28,035 nt of DNA from JAAYKS01 sp964479435 (lineage in GTDB: Bacteria; Bacillota; Clostridia; Saccharofermentanales; UBA5734): positions 1-28,035 of the forward strand of contig CAYZME010000015.1 in assembly GCA_964479435.1 (NCBI GenBank). The letters run 5' to 3'. The position numbers were made by a program, and so were the translations under genes. Position 1 is the first letter of the stretch, and the number at the start of each line of letters is the position of its first letter. Below, piece after piece: positions 7,039-14,023 of the stretch. The notes under the pieces are model-generated. The model saw nothing but the letters and a program-made list of their open reading frames with translations, searched no databases and was not told the DNA's origin.

Positions 7039-7294
7039 TTGACATAGGTATACAGTCGAAGTCCGGCCGATATGGAGGCACCTTCGCCATGTTGACATCG
7101 CAATGGAAGTTGCTGCAAGGATTACGCCGGAATTTGAGCTTTACGTTATCAAGGATTTTCAACGGCTTAGATCCGATGAAGGTCATCGGTTGTCACTTGA
7201 GTGGAATGCGAAGTGTGAGTTGGCAAAAGTGAATTATCGCATTCACTTTGAGACATTGTTGAAAATGAAAGATGTGTCGATGAATTGCAGGTAA
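7035..7294 (+). pseudogene. KilA-N domain protein fragment, truncated and frameshifted
   Basis: The first frame reads GIQSKSGRYGGTFA, then a frame change near 7089-7095 gives VDIAMEVAARITPEFELYVI followed by KDFQRLRSDEG and LSLEWNAKCELAKVNYRIH. Joined, this is the core of a KilA-N DNA-binding domain of the kind found in phage antirepressor-like proteins. The N-terminal part (usually more than 40 residues) is missing, one base is lost inside, and the C-terminus stops early at 7294. It is non-functional. It abuts the kinase-like gene and is followed by an ORF6N fragment, a common phage-derived neighbour. Confidence 0.8.
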
Positions 7295-7312
7295 TAGATA
7301 CAGGAGGAGCAT

Positions 7313-7687
7313 ATGGCGCAAGATCATGCTCAAGTTCTTGTTGAAGTGAATCAAATATAAGATTTGATTTACGACATTCGCAGAAAGCAAGCGATGATTG
7401 ATTGTGATTTGGCTGTTTTGTGCCAGGTCAATACTAAATGGCTTAACGAACAAGTTGCTAGAAATAGAAATCGATTCCCAGAAAAATTCATGTTTCAGAT
7501 AACCGAAGACGAGTACGATAACTTGAGGTCGCAATTTGCGACCTCAAGTGAAGGAAGTCAACACGGAGGCAGAAGATACATACCTCATGTTATCACTGAA
7601 CAAGGAATAGCAATGCTAGAGTGGTTTGAGAATTTACGCATATTGCGAAAAGGGGCAAAAGAGGCATGGCTCCAGCCCCCTTGGTAG
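7313..7687 (+). pseudogene. ORF6N domain (phage antirepressor-like) protein, broken
   Basis: AGGAGGAG precedes ATG 7313. The frame reads MAQDHAQVLVEVNQI and hits TAA at 7358-7360, then continues in the same frame with DLIYDIRRKQAMIDCDLAVL and on through QVARNRNRFPEKFMFQITEDEY, RSQFATSSEG, HGGRRYIPHVITEQGIAML. This is the conserved ORF6N domain order. After EQGIAML the sequence changes to unrelated EWFENLRILRKGAK and ends at 7687, so the C-terminal half is lost through a deletion or rearrangement. One in-frame stop plus a truncation make this a pseudogene. Confidence 0.8.
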
Positions 7688-7735
7688 AATTCTCGTTGCG
7701 AAAACCACATTGCGCTAAGATAGGGAGCTGAAGTC

Positions 7736-8037
7736 ATGTCTGAGAAAAATCTGCAGTTAAGTGAGGACGCCATGTAACTGGAATTGGGCGAGCTCGTCTG
7801 AGACAGCGCGGATCAGACCCTCAGCAAGCTTCTGGTCGAAGAGGCCGACCGGCTGACCAAAGCTGGGAACACGACCCTCAAGAGCCCGAAGCTGCGGACA
7901 TGGGCATGCAAAAAGGTGATCATCCATCTGTATCAAAAAGCGAGATCAGTGTCGAGGAAACATTGGTTGAGATGTTTCTGGCCGGGGTTTCCGTACGCCG
8001 GGGAGAGGACGTCACCGAGGTTCTGAGGGGCTCCCGA
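7736..8037 (+). mobile_element. IS256-family transposase remnant (N-terminal third)
   Basis: From ATG 7736 the frame reads SEKNLQLSEDAM, stop, LELGELV, stop, DSADQTLSKLLVEEADRLTKA, then a jump to TLKSPKLR, and after a frameshift near 7920-7945 continues SVEETLVEMFLAGVSVRRGE and VTEVLRGSR. This follows the order of IS256/mutator transposases (start region, PKLR, SVEEALIEMYLAGVSVRRVEDITE). It carries two in-frame stops, a deletion of roughly 25-30 codons and a frameshift, and ends at about 8037; no DDE catalytic region remains. No inverted terminal repeat was identified. A second IS256 remnant lies at 10375-10612 on the other strand. Confidence 0.75.
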
Positions 8038-8134
8038 TTCATAGCATTCATTATCGGAAGGCTGTCATCGTTAGCAATCAAATTCAATTCGACAGACAAC
8101 GCGCCACGCTCGGGGACATTGAAAGCACTTGGCT

Positions 8135-8172
8135 TTACGGTTCGTAAATCATATGTTATTTACGAACCGTAA
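8135..8172 (+). promoter_or_regulatory. Perfect inverted repeat upstream of abiEi: likely AbiEi operator
   Basis: Arms TTACGGTTCGTAAAT (8135-8149) and its exact complement (8158-8172) flank an 8-base spacer. The right arm ends in the AAGGA ribosome binding site of the next gene. AbiEi antitoxins of known AbiE systems bind inverted repeats in their own promoter and repress it; the position fits. As RNA it would form a hairpin holding the start of the ribosome binding site. Confidence 0.6.
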
Positions 8173-8178
8173 GGACAC

Positions 8179-8409
8179 ATGGCAAACACTGTAGAAATGA
8201 AAAATACAATTCTCGAAATCCTGAAAGCGAAAAACGGAATGCTCACTGCTGCTGACGCTAGGAAGGCCGTTTTAGATAAGGACTTCGTGCTGTCTGCCGT
8301 CAAGCAGTACATGGCCGAGAGCGGCACCAACCTCGCAAAGCTGCTTGACTACGCCGAGCAACTCAAAGTTCGTAACACCGTAAGACAATACATGGAGGTA
8401 CTCGTCTAA
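8179..8409 (+). pseudogene. abiEi: AbiEi-family antitoxin, internally deleted
   Basis: The open frame encodes 76 residues. Residues 1-29 (ILEILKAKNGMLTAADARKA) match the N-terminal winged-helix start of AbiEi antitoxins; residues 30-76 (LSAVKQYMAESGTNLAKLL, then YAEQLKVRNTVRQYMEVLV) match their last 45 residues. Full-length AbiEi is about 190-210 residues, so about 120 codons are missing in frame near 8262, removing most of the winged helix and the central domain. AAGGA lies 3 bases before the ATG. The stop overlaps the start of the toxin remnant (TAATG), preserving the usual AbiEi-AbiEii coupling. The short protein is unlikely to neutralise a toxin, but could be expressed. Confidence 0.75.
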
Positions 8410-8824
8410 TGGATAAAGACAAGTTCCCGNNNNNNNNNNGCTTGACAATCCGCGCCGCCTCAAACATAGACATGAACACGACCATCAGGGGCTTGCCGAC
8501 GGGGGAGGGCGAAATACTGCAAATCATGGGGGAGATACTTGCTGCACTTGTGGTTGACAACGTGCGCTTTGAAATAAAGTCCATCCTGATGTTTGAGGAC
8601 AGGACGATTGTGATCAAAGCATACAATCTGAACACCGTGCTGGCCGAGAAAATTGAATCTATATCGAGCAGTGCGGGAAGCACTTCGCCGACATCCATGA
8701 GAGCCGCGACCTGGTCGCGTTATGGAACGCCTACAAGAGCAAGTACCCATACGCGGCAGACAGCGAGTTTCTAGCCATCATCGACTCCCTTGCAGGGGTG
8801 TTAGCAACCGATAACCCACATTGA
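8409..8824 (+). pseudogene. abiEii: AbiEii nucleotidyltransferase toxin, multiply deleted
   Basis: Recognisable pieces in order: MDKDKFP, the N gap, LTIRAASNIDMNTTIRGLP and GEILQIMGEILAALVVDNVRFEIKSI, then a jump to LMFEDRTIVIKAYNLNTVLAEKIES, then a frame change into HFADIHESRDLVALWNAYK, KYPYAADSEFLAIIDSL and a stop at 8824. AbiEii toxins (about 260-300 residues) have a KGG-type nucleotidyltransferase motif before MD.DTT; that motif is missing here, as is the segment after FEIKSI and part of the C-terminal half. The frame change means the continuous frame ends at 8774 in unrelated sequence. It cannot be an active toxin as written, although the gap at 8430-8439 may hide some missing residues. 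Confidence 0.75.
8430..8439. other. Ten-base N run (assembly gap)
   Basis: Exactly ten unknown bases inside the AbiEii remnant. Runs of ten Ns commonly mark a scaffold join of unknown true length, so the linkage of the left island to the right-hand core genome depends on read-pair evidence not visible here. Confidence 0.95.
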
Positions 8825-9114
8825 AACCACGGATGTGATTTTGCTGCGCGAAGCTATGAAATCCACAGAATATGAGAGTGAATAAACTATCCCGGAAGCT
8901 CGCTACCAAAGCGGTTATATGGGGTTTTTTTGTTTGATTTCTAAATCAAATATACGGGCATAATCGCATCGCATACAGGTTGTGGGCGATTTTTAGCATT
9001 TGGTTTCAGATACCGGTGTTTTTGCATATAATAATTTATGGAAGCTTCACAGCGTGCGCATAGGCAAATTTTTCGTTCCGTGAGATCTTTAAACTACTTT
9101 GGGAGGAATTTATC
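8825..9114. other. Intergenic segment before the aquaporin gene
   Basis: About 290 bases with no gene. It contains a short frame reading VILLREAMKSTEYESE near 8835-8885 that is too short to interpret, A+T-rich sequence, and the aquaporin promoter at 9004-9032. Confidence 0.5.
9004..9032 (+). promoter_or_regulatory. Sigma-A-type promoter of the aquaporin gene
   Basis: TTTCAG (9004-9009), 17-base spacer, perfect TATAAT (9027-9032), about 80 bases before the start codon. Confidence 0.55.
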
Positions 9115-9825
9115 ATGGAGAGTTTGAGAAAGTACATAGCCGAATTTATTGGCACATTCGCGCTCGTGCTTTTCGGGTGCGGAACAGCGATGTTGGTGGG
9201 CGTCGACGCGGTGGAGGGCGCGGGCTATATCCTGACAGCCTTTGCCTTTGGCTTGTCGATTGTCGCGATGGCCTACTCCGTTGGCAACATTTCCGGCTGC
9301 CATATAAACCCGGCGGTGTCCCTTGGCGTTTTGATTGGGGGTGGCATGTCTTTTGCGGCATTTATCGGTTATGTCATATCCCAGGTGCTCGGCGCGCTGG
9401 CCGGTGCGGGTCTTCTTGCCCTCATCTTCAACCTCGGTGGAATAGTCGACATGACCGGAGGTTTTGGCGCCAACGGTCTCGCGGGCGTGGGTAACAACAG
9501 CTTAGCCGGTTTGGTGGTAGAAATCGCTTTGACCTTCGTTTTCGTATTTGCCATCATCGGAGTTACATCCAAAAAGTCGAACCATGGATCCTTTGGCGGG
9601 CTGGTGATCGGACTGACGTTGACCCTTGTCCATATTCTCGGTATCGGACTGACCGGCACCTCCGTCAACCCCGCCAGAAGCATCGGCCCTGCGGTAGTGG
9701 CTGCACTGTCTGGAAACTCCCAGCCCCTCGGTCCCCTGTGGATCTTTATCGTCGGCCCCTTCGTGGGGGCAGCCCTCGCCGCACTGATCTATAAATATCT
9801 TGACAACGTCAAATCACAGAATTGA
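9115..9825 (+). CDS. aqpZ: Aquaporin (MIP family water channel)
   Basis: 236 residues, six hydrophobic helices and two half-helices. The NPA boxes are at 65-67 (GCHINPAVSLG) and 185-187 (GTSVNPARSIGPAV). The selectivity-filter positions of AqpZ are all kept: Phe (F45), His (H173), Thr (T182) and Arg (R188), which indicates a narrow water-selective pore rather than a glycerol facilitator (GlpF has Gly and Trp/Phe instead of His). GGGAGG at 9101-9106 sits 8 bases before the ATG. The gene is monocistronic with its own promoter. It is intact although it lies between pseudogenes and IS256 remnants, and its composition is nearer to the core genome than to the island on its left. Confidence 0.92.
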   Translation: MESLRKYIAEFIGTFALVLFGCGTAMLVGVDAVEGAGYILTAFAFGLSIVAMAYSVGNISGCHINPAVSLGVLIGGGMSFAAFIGYVISQVLGALAGAGLLALIFNLGGIVDMTGGFGANGLAGVGNNSLAGLVVEIALTFVFVFAIIGVTSKKSNHGSFGGLVIGLTLTLVHILGIGLTGTSVNPARSIGPAVVAALSGNSQPLGPLWIFIVGPFVGAALAALIYKYLDNVKSQN

Positions 9826-9900
9826 GATAAATTAAAACAAAATAACTACTTCATGCTGCATCGCAAAAATCAGACAATTGCACCTGTATCTGTATTGGCT

Positions 9901-9929
9901 TTGCCGGTCGTGTTTGTCACGGCCGGCAA
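9901..9929 (+). repeat. 12-bp stem-loop downstream of the aquaporin gene
   Basis: TTGCCGGTCGTG (9901-9912) pairs with CACGGCCGGCAA (9918-9929) with one G-U pair and loop TTTGT. No T-run follows on either strand, so it may stabilise the aquaporin mRNA 3' end or be an orphan repeat rather than a classic terminator. Confidence 0.5.
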
Positions 9930-10307
9930 CCCCTTCACGGGTGCAAAGAGCGGACCTCAGCCTGCTCCGTATACGGTAGAAGTGGTGGGGCATTTCAATA
10001 ACATCCTTAACTAGGTGTAAATTAAAAAATGAGCACTAGGTCCGCTTTCGATGGCAACAAGCGGCTGAGAAGCGTGATCCAAGAGCCGTTCCACGGAGCA
10101 CCTGATAGCGCTGTCAAATCTTTTTACCAAGAGCGTTCTGGATATGACGCCCAAGAAAAGCCAGTCTGAGAATCGGACCTCATTCAATGAAGAGAGCCCG
10201 ATCCGGCTGATGGGTCCACTCTGACGGACGTTCACGAAAAATGGGCAAAGGGGAATAAGTGCTTCACAGTGGGCAAGTACTACGTGAAACGGGATTCTGC
10301 GAAAAAG

Positions 10308-10353
10308 AAGGCAAAAGAAGGTCGCCAGGCCGGTCTTCTTTTGCCTTTTATTT
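10308..10353 (+). terminator. Intrinsic terminator not attached to an intact gene
   Basis: AAGGCAAAAGAAG (10308-10320) is the exact complement of 10335-10347; the loop is 14 bases and the 3' side runs into TTTTATTT. No intact upstream gene ends here, so it presumably served a gene that has been lost, or ends readthrough from the aquaporin region. Confidence 0.65.
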
Positions 10354-10374
10354 CGCGGCATCTTGTTCTTTGGT

Positions 10375-10612
10375 TTACTTGTCCATCGCGGAATATTTCC
10401 TCCCGGTTGGCCGCGTCTCGTGAATGTCCATCAACACAGACCCCAACACTTCGCACCTGTCCTCCACGTACACTCCGATTGCGATCAGCAACCTTTTGGA
10501 TCAGATCCGGTGGTTCTCCCGCACTTTCATGTAGATCGCATGCGCGATCAAAAAAAGGGTAATGTCGCTCCAGCGAACGGGTGCGGAACGATTCCACAGT
10601 CGGATCCAATGT
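10375..10612 (-). mobile_element. IS256-family transposase remnant (central part)
   Basis: On the minus strand one frame reads LDPTVESFRTRSLERHYPFF, and after a frame change the next reads AIYMKVRENHRI, stop, SKRLLIAIGVYVEDRCEVLG and MDIHETR. IS256/mutator transposases contain LD..VE.FRTRPL...YP, then DA.YVKVRE.GRVVSKA and L.AIGV...GRREVLG around the first catalytic Asp, in this order. Here the Asp region (FDRA/HAIY) is hit by the frameshift and there is a stop codon, so it is inactive. The N- and C-terminal parts are not visible nearby. It is a different part of the protein from the 7736-8037 remnant and lies in opposite orientation. Confidence 0.7.
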
Positions 10613-10643
10613 CTTGCTATACCAAGTTTATGGGTAATATTAA

Positions 10644-10763
10644 AAGGCCCACGATGTCCGCCAAATTCCGCAAGACTGCTATGATATCCTCACCGGCCGC
10701 GGCGCATGGAGCGCCGAGGCCGCTGCGGAATACATACGGGACGGAGGCCTCTTTGATGATTAA
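10644..10763 (+). pseudogene. Coding-like 3' fragment of an unidentified gene
   Basis: The frame from 10644 reads KAHDVRQIPQDCYDILTGRG and then AWSAEAAAEYIRDGGLFDD before TAA at 10761-10763, overlapping the methyltransferase start. It has coding-like composition and a natural-looking C-terminus but no start codon upstream before a stop at 10641. It may be the tail of a deleted gene. I do not recognise the family. Confidence 0.25.
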
Positions 10764-11592
10764 AAGCACCGGGGATTACACGGATATCAATGCGAAAGCG
10801 TGGGACAAATGGGCGGAAATGGGGATTTGCTGGTCAGTGCCGGTGACACATGAAGTGTGCGAAGACGCGCGCAGCGGCAAGTGGGATGTGTTTTTGACCC
10901 CCTGCAAGGCAGTTCCCAAGTCCTGGTTCGCACCCTGCCTGCGAGACGGGCGATTCGATGGCACCAAGCTTCTCGGCCTTGCGTCGGGCGGCGGCCAACA
11001 AATGCCTGTTTTCGCGGTGGCGGGAGCAGACTGCACCGTGCTGGATTACTCCAGTAAGCAACTCGAGAGCGAGAGGCTGGTCGCCCAGCGCGAAGGATAT
11101 CAGATCAGCATTGTGGAAGCCGATATGACACAGCGTTTGCCGTTCGCGGACGAGAGTTTCGATCTCATTTTTCACCCGGTATCCAACTGTTATGTAGAGG
11201 ATGTCTACCATGTTTGGAATGAATGCTTCCGCGTATTGCGGCCCGGTGGAATCCTGCTGGCGGGTATGGACAACGGCTTTAATTTTCTCGTAGACGACTA
11301 TACAGTCCGCCCGCTCGTTATTACGAACAAGTTGCCTTACAACCCATTCAAAATGCCGAAAGAACAATTTGAGAGAATGGTGGCAAATCACGAGGGCATC
11401 CAGTTCAGCCATACCCTGGACGAACAAATCGGCGGCCAGCTCAAAGCCGGGTTTTTTCTCACGGATGTGTTTGAGGATTTTAACGATGACCCGGATGCCA
11501 TCGCCGACGGGATACCGGCCTACTGGGCCAGTCGCGCGGTCAAGCCTTTTGTCGGGGAAAAGGGGATCAGGTATCTAAAACAGTCAATTTGA
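10756..11592 (+). CDS. Class I SAM-dependent methyltransferase
   Basis: 278 residues from ATG 10756, chosen because GGAGG (10743-10747) lies 8 bases upstream and because the frame further upstream runs through an antisense IS256 remnant and is not credible protein. Motif I is LLGLASGGGQQ (72-82); the acidic residue at the end of the second strand is in TVLDYS (D97); VEADMTQRLPFADESFDLIF (120-139) is the typical Methyltransf_11 region; VLRPGGILLAG (160-170) is the post-motif III loop. The first 60 residues (YTDINAKAWDKWAEMG) are typical of this uncharacterised Firmicute group. Substrate unknown, probably a small molecule. No partner gene is adjacent. Confidence 0.85.
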   Translation: MIKSTGDYTDINAKAWDKWAEMGICWSVPVTHEVCEDARSGKWDVFLTPCKAVPKSWFAPCLRDGRFDGTKLLGLASGGGQQMPVFAVAGADCTVLDYSSKQLESERLVAQREGYQISIVEADMTQRLPFADESFDLIFHPVSNCYVEDVYHVWNECFRVLRPGGILLAGMDNGFNFLVDDYTVRPLVITNKLPYNPFKMPKEQFERMVANHEGIQFSHTLDEQIGGQLKAGFFLTDVFEDFNDDPDAIADGIPAYWASRAVKPFVGEKGIRYLKQSI

Positions 11593-11730
11593 TATGTGAG
11601 AAAAAACACTCGCTTCAATCTGCTTTTTGGCACCTGCTTCTATATATGTCTAAATTTTCAGCGAATTCGCGAGAAAAACAGCGATAACGCGCGAAAACAA
11701 CAGAGATGGTTGGCTGGTTTGATTTGGGTG

Positions 11731-11759
11731 TTGACAAGCGGCAAAACCCTTTATAGAAT
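11731..11759 (+). promoter_or_regulatory. Strong sigma-A-type promoter of rplM-rpsI
   Basis: Consensus TTGACA (11731-11736), 17-base spacer and TAGAAT (11754-11759), about 70 bases before rplM, as expected for a ribosomal protein operon. Confidence 0.8.
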
Positions 11760-11816
11760 GAGTGGGCGTCTTTGGGGCGCACATCATCAGAACGATCGCA
11801 ATCGATCATCCACCGG
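11760..11816 (+). promoter_or_regulatory. Possible L13 leader hairpin in the rplM 5' UTR
   Basis: The transcribed leader contains a short stem, GTG..CGTC with GGCG..CAC around loop TTTG near 11761-11783. Firmicute rplM leaders often carry an autoregulatory L13-binding hairpin at this place. The match is by position and simple folding only. Confidence 0.35.
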
Positions 11817-11831
11817 AGGTAAAAACAGGAC

Positions 11832-12266
11832 ATGAGCACCTATGTGGCCAAGCCCTCGACAATTCAGAGGAAATGGTACGTGGTTGACGCGGAAGGCCAG
11901 ACGTTGGGCCGTATGGCCAGCCAAGTGGCAAAAATTCTGCGGGGCAAACACAAACCCGAATACACCCCTTTTCTGGATACCGGAGATCACGTCATCATTG
12001 TCAACGCGGAGAAGATCGTGTTGACCGGTCGCAAGCTCGATCAGAAAATGCACCGTTACCACACCGGATATCCCGGCGGTCTCAAGGAAGTCCGTTACCG
12101 CACCATGATGCAGAAGAATCCCTGCAAGGTCGTTGAACTGGCGATCAAAGGCATGCTGCCCAAGAACGCGCTGGGCCGGCAGATGTATCGCAAGCTCAAA
12201 GTGTATGCGGGACCGGAACACGGGCACGCGGCTCAAAAGCCGGAAGCGCTCGCGCTCGAGATTTGA
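11832..12266 (+). CDS. rplM: 50S ribosomal protein L13
   Basis: 144 residues, normal length. Diagnostic stretches are STIQRKWYVVDAEGQTLGR near the N-terminus, LRGKHKPEYTPFLDTGDHV, YHTGYPGGLKEV and AIKGMLPKNALGRQMYRKLK. It is a primary assembly protein of the large subunit. GGAGG lies 12 bases before the ATG. It is first gene of the conserved rplM-rpsI operon, 19 bases before rpsI, under the promoter at 11731. Confidence 0.98.
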   Translation: MSTYVAKPSTIQRKWYVVDAEGQTLGRMASQVAKILRGKHKPEYTPFLDTGDHVIIVNAEKIVLTGRKLDQKMHRYHTGYPGGLKEVRYRTMMQKNPCKVVELAIKGMLPKNALGRQMYRKLKVYAGPEHGHAAQKPEALALEI

Positions 12267-12285
12267 CAGGGAGGACGAGAGAAAC

Positions 12286-12696
12286 ATGGTCAAAGTAGCA
12301 AAAGCAAAAAATTACTTCTATGGCACCGGCCGCCGCAAGAATGCGGTCGCCCGCGTGCGCGTCCTGCCTGGCAGCGGCGCCATCACCATCAACAACAAAG
12401 AACTCGACACCTATTTTGTTTTGGAAACCCTCAAGCTGATTGTGCGCCAGCCTCTGGTTGCCACCTCGACGTTGGGACGCTTTGACGTGATCTGCAACGT
12501 CCACGGCGGCGGTTTGTCCGGCCAGGCCGGGGCGATTCGCCACGGCATCGCCCGCGCGCTGGTCGAGGCCGACGAAGAGGCGTTCAAGCCGACGCTCAAA
12601 AAAGCCGGCTTCCTGACGCGCGATTCGCGCATGAAAGAGCGTAAAAAGTACGGCCTCAAAAAGGCCAGAAAAGCGTCCCAGTTCTCCAAACGCTGA
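12286..12696 (+). CDS. rpsI: 30S ribosomal protein S9
   Basis: 136 residues from ATG 12286, chosen because GGGAGG lies about 10 bases upstream and because homologues begin just before YFYGTGRRKNAVARVR. Other S9 hallmarks are GGGLSGQAGAIRHGIARAL and the tail LTRDSRMKERKKYG ending in QFSKR, whose terminal Lys/Arg contacts P-site tRNA. The open frame extends upstream to 12133 but overlaps rplM out of frame. Second and last gene of the operon, followed by the terminator at 12742. Confidence 0.98.
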   Translation: MVKVAKAKNYFYGTGRRKNAVARVRVLPGSGAITINNKELDTYFVLETLKLIVRQPLVATSTLGRFDVICNVHGGGLSGQAGAIRHGIARALVEADEEAFKPTLKKAGFLTRDSRMKERKKYGLKKARKASQFSKR

Positions 12697-12741
12697 TTGC
12701 GGAGCAGGAAGACGGGGCCACGCGCCGACCGAAAAACTCGC

Positions 12742-12774
12742 AAGGCCGCCGCAGGCTCAACGCGGCGGCCTTTT
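12742..12774 (+). terminator. Intrinsic terminator of rplM-rpsI
   Basis: AAGGCCGCCGC (12742-12752) pairs exactly with 12762-12772 over a 9-base loop, followed by TTTT. It lies between rpsI and the amidohydrolase gene. Confidence 0.85.
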
Positions 12775-12796
12775 GCCATCTGGAAAGGCGGTTTAT

Positions 12797-14023
12797 ATGC
12801 TGTTGATCAAGAACGGTCAGATTCACACCATGGAAGCGGACGTGGTATATGAGGACGGATATGTGCTGGTCGGCGACGACGGGCGCATCGCCGAGCTTGG
12901 CGCCGGAGGCCCCGGCGCCGTACCGGCGGATTGCCGGGTTGTGGACGCGGCCGGCGGTTGGGTTCTGCCCGGATGGGTGGACGCGCACTGTCATCTCGGG
13001 ATGTTTAACGACGGCCTGGTGGATGAAGGCTCCGACGGCAATGAGATCACGGATCCGGTGACGCCGCAGCTGCGCGCGATCGACGCCATTTACCACGCCG
13101 ACCGTTGCTATGAGGAAGCCGCCGCCGGGGGCGTGACTTCCGTGATGACCGGGCCGGGCAGCGCCAATGTGATCGGCGGCCAGTTTGTCCTGATGAAAAC
13201 GGTGGGGCGCTGTGTCGATGAGATGACTGTGACGGCGCCGGCGGCGATGAAGATGGCCTTTGGCGAGAATCCCAAAAAATGCTACGGCCCGCACGCCAAA
13301 ACCCCGCAGACGCGGATGGCGACGGCGGCGATCCTGCGGGATACGTTGGCCAAGGCGAGTGAATACGCACGCAAACGCCAGGAGCCGGACGCATCGAAGC
13401 GTCCGGCATGGGACGCGAAGTTGGAGGCGTTGCTGCCGGTTTTGGACGGGCGGCTGGCGGCCAAAATCCACGCCCATCGCGCCGACGACATTCTCACCGC
13501 CATGCGGATCTGTAACGAATATGGCTTGCGCTATACAATCGACCATTGCACGGAAGGCTATCTGATCGTCGAGGTGCTGCGCGAGGCCTATTTGCGCGGA
13601 CAAAGCGATCCGCTGGCCGGCACGGGCGGCGGATACGGCAAGCTGGAAGGCGTGATGGTCGGCCCGCTTTTGTCCGACCGCAGCAAGCCCGAGCTGGCGC
13701 GCCAGGATATCCGCAACCCGGGGATCCTGGCGGCGGCGGGGCTGCCGGTGGCCATCCTCACCGATCACCCGGTGATCCCCATTCAGTATTTGCCGATCTC
13801 GGCCGGGGTCGCCGCCCGCGAAGGCATGGGCGAGACCGCCGCTTTGCGCGCGATCACGATTCAGGCCGCCCGGTTGTGCGGGATGGAACACCGCGTCGGC
13901 AGTCTGGCGCCCGGCAAGGACGCGGACATTCAGATCCTCGACGGACACCCCTTTGACCTGCGAACCCGCGTCCGGCATGTGTGGATCGACGGCCGGCCGG
14001 TCGGACAGGGCGAGCGCGTATGA
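12797..14023 (+). CDS. Amidohydrolase (imidazolonepropionase/dihydroorotase-like superfamily)
   Basis: 408 residues from ATG 12797, with GGAAAGG 8 bases upstream; the frame extends to 12773 but that overlaps the terminator. The N-terminal beta-sandwich (LLIKNGQIHTMEAD) leads to LPGWVDAHCHLG with metal ligands H64 and H66. Further ligands are H225/H227 (KIHAHRADD), H250 (IDHCTEG) and D323 (ILTDHPV). The C-terminal signature VGSLAPGKDADIQILDGHP is typical of the superfamily. No Lys for carbamylation is obvious, which favours the imidazolonepropionase/prolidase-like mononuclear or His-bridged subgroup. The true substrate is unknown. It overlaps tsaE by four bases and heads the tsaE-tsaB-rimI operon, although no functional link is known. 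Confidence 0.88.
   Translation: MLLIKNGQIHTMEADVVYEDGYVLVGDDGRIAELGAGGPGAVPADCRVVDAAGGWVLPGWVDAHCHLGMFNDGLVDEGSDGNEITDPVTPQLRAIDAIYHADRCYEEAAAGGVTSVMTGPGSANVIGGQFVLMKTVGRCVDEMTVTAPAAMKMAFGENPKKCYGPHAKTPQTRMATAAILRDTLAKASEYARKRQEPDASKRPAWDAKLEALLPVLDGRLAAKIHAHRADDILTAMRICNEYGLRYTIDHCTEGYLIVEVLREAYLRGQSDPLAGTGGGYGKLEGVMVGPLLSDRSKPELARQDIRNPGILAAAGLPVAILTDHPVIPIQYLPISAGVAAREGMGETAALRAITIQAARLCGMEHRVGSLAPGKDADIQILDGHPFDLRTRVRHVWIDGRPVGQGERV

Larger units (their letters stand above)
9826..10755. other. Long gene-poor segment of remnants and hairpins
   Basis: Over 900 bases without an intact gene. It holds a stem-loop at 9901-9929, an inverted pair AGCGGACCT (9949-9957) and AGGTCCGCT (10038-10046), an intrinsic terminator at 10308-10353, an IS256 transposase remnant on the minus strand (10375-10612) and a coding-like tail at 10644-10763. 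In 10050-10300 I see nothing recognisable; short frames there match no family I know. Confidence 0.6.

Noticed and set aside
9115..9825. Glycerol facilitator GlpF
   Set aside because: The selectivity filter is Phe/His/Thr/Arg and TSVNPARSIGP follows AqpZ; GlpF lacks the His and has an Asp after the second NPA Arg.
9949..10046. Inverted pair AGCGGACCT/AGGTCCGCT as IS ends
   Set aside because: Only 9 bases, 80 bases apart, with no transposase between and no target duplication visible; noted only in the region entry.
10363..10755. N-terminal extension of the methyltransferase by about 130 residues
   Set aside because: That stretch is antisense to an IS256 remnant and contains no family similarity; a ribosome binding site supports ATG 10756.
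12656..13978. 440-residue antisense open frame opposite the amidohydrolase
   Set aside because: Same codon-bias shadow effect; the plus strand encodes a protein with full metal-binding motifs.
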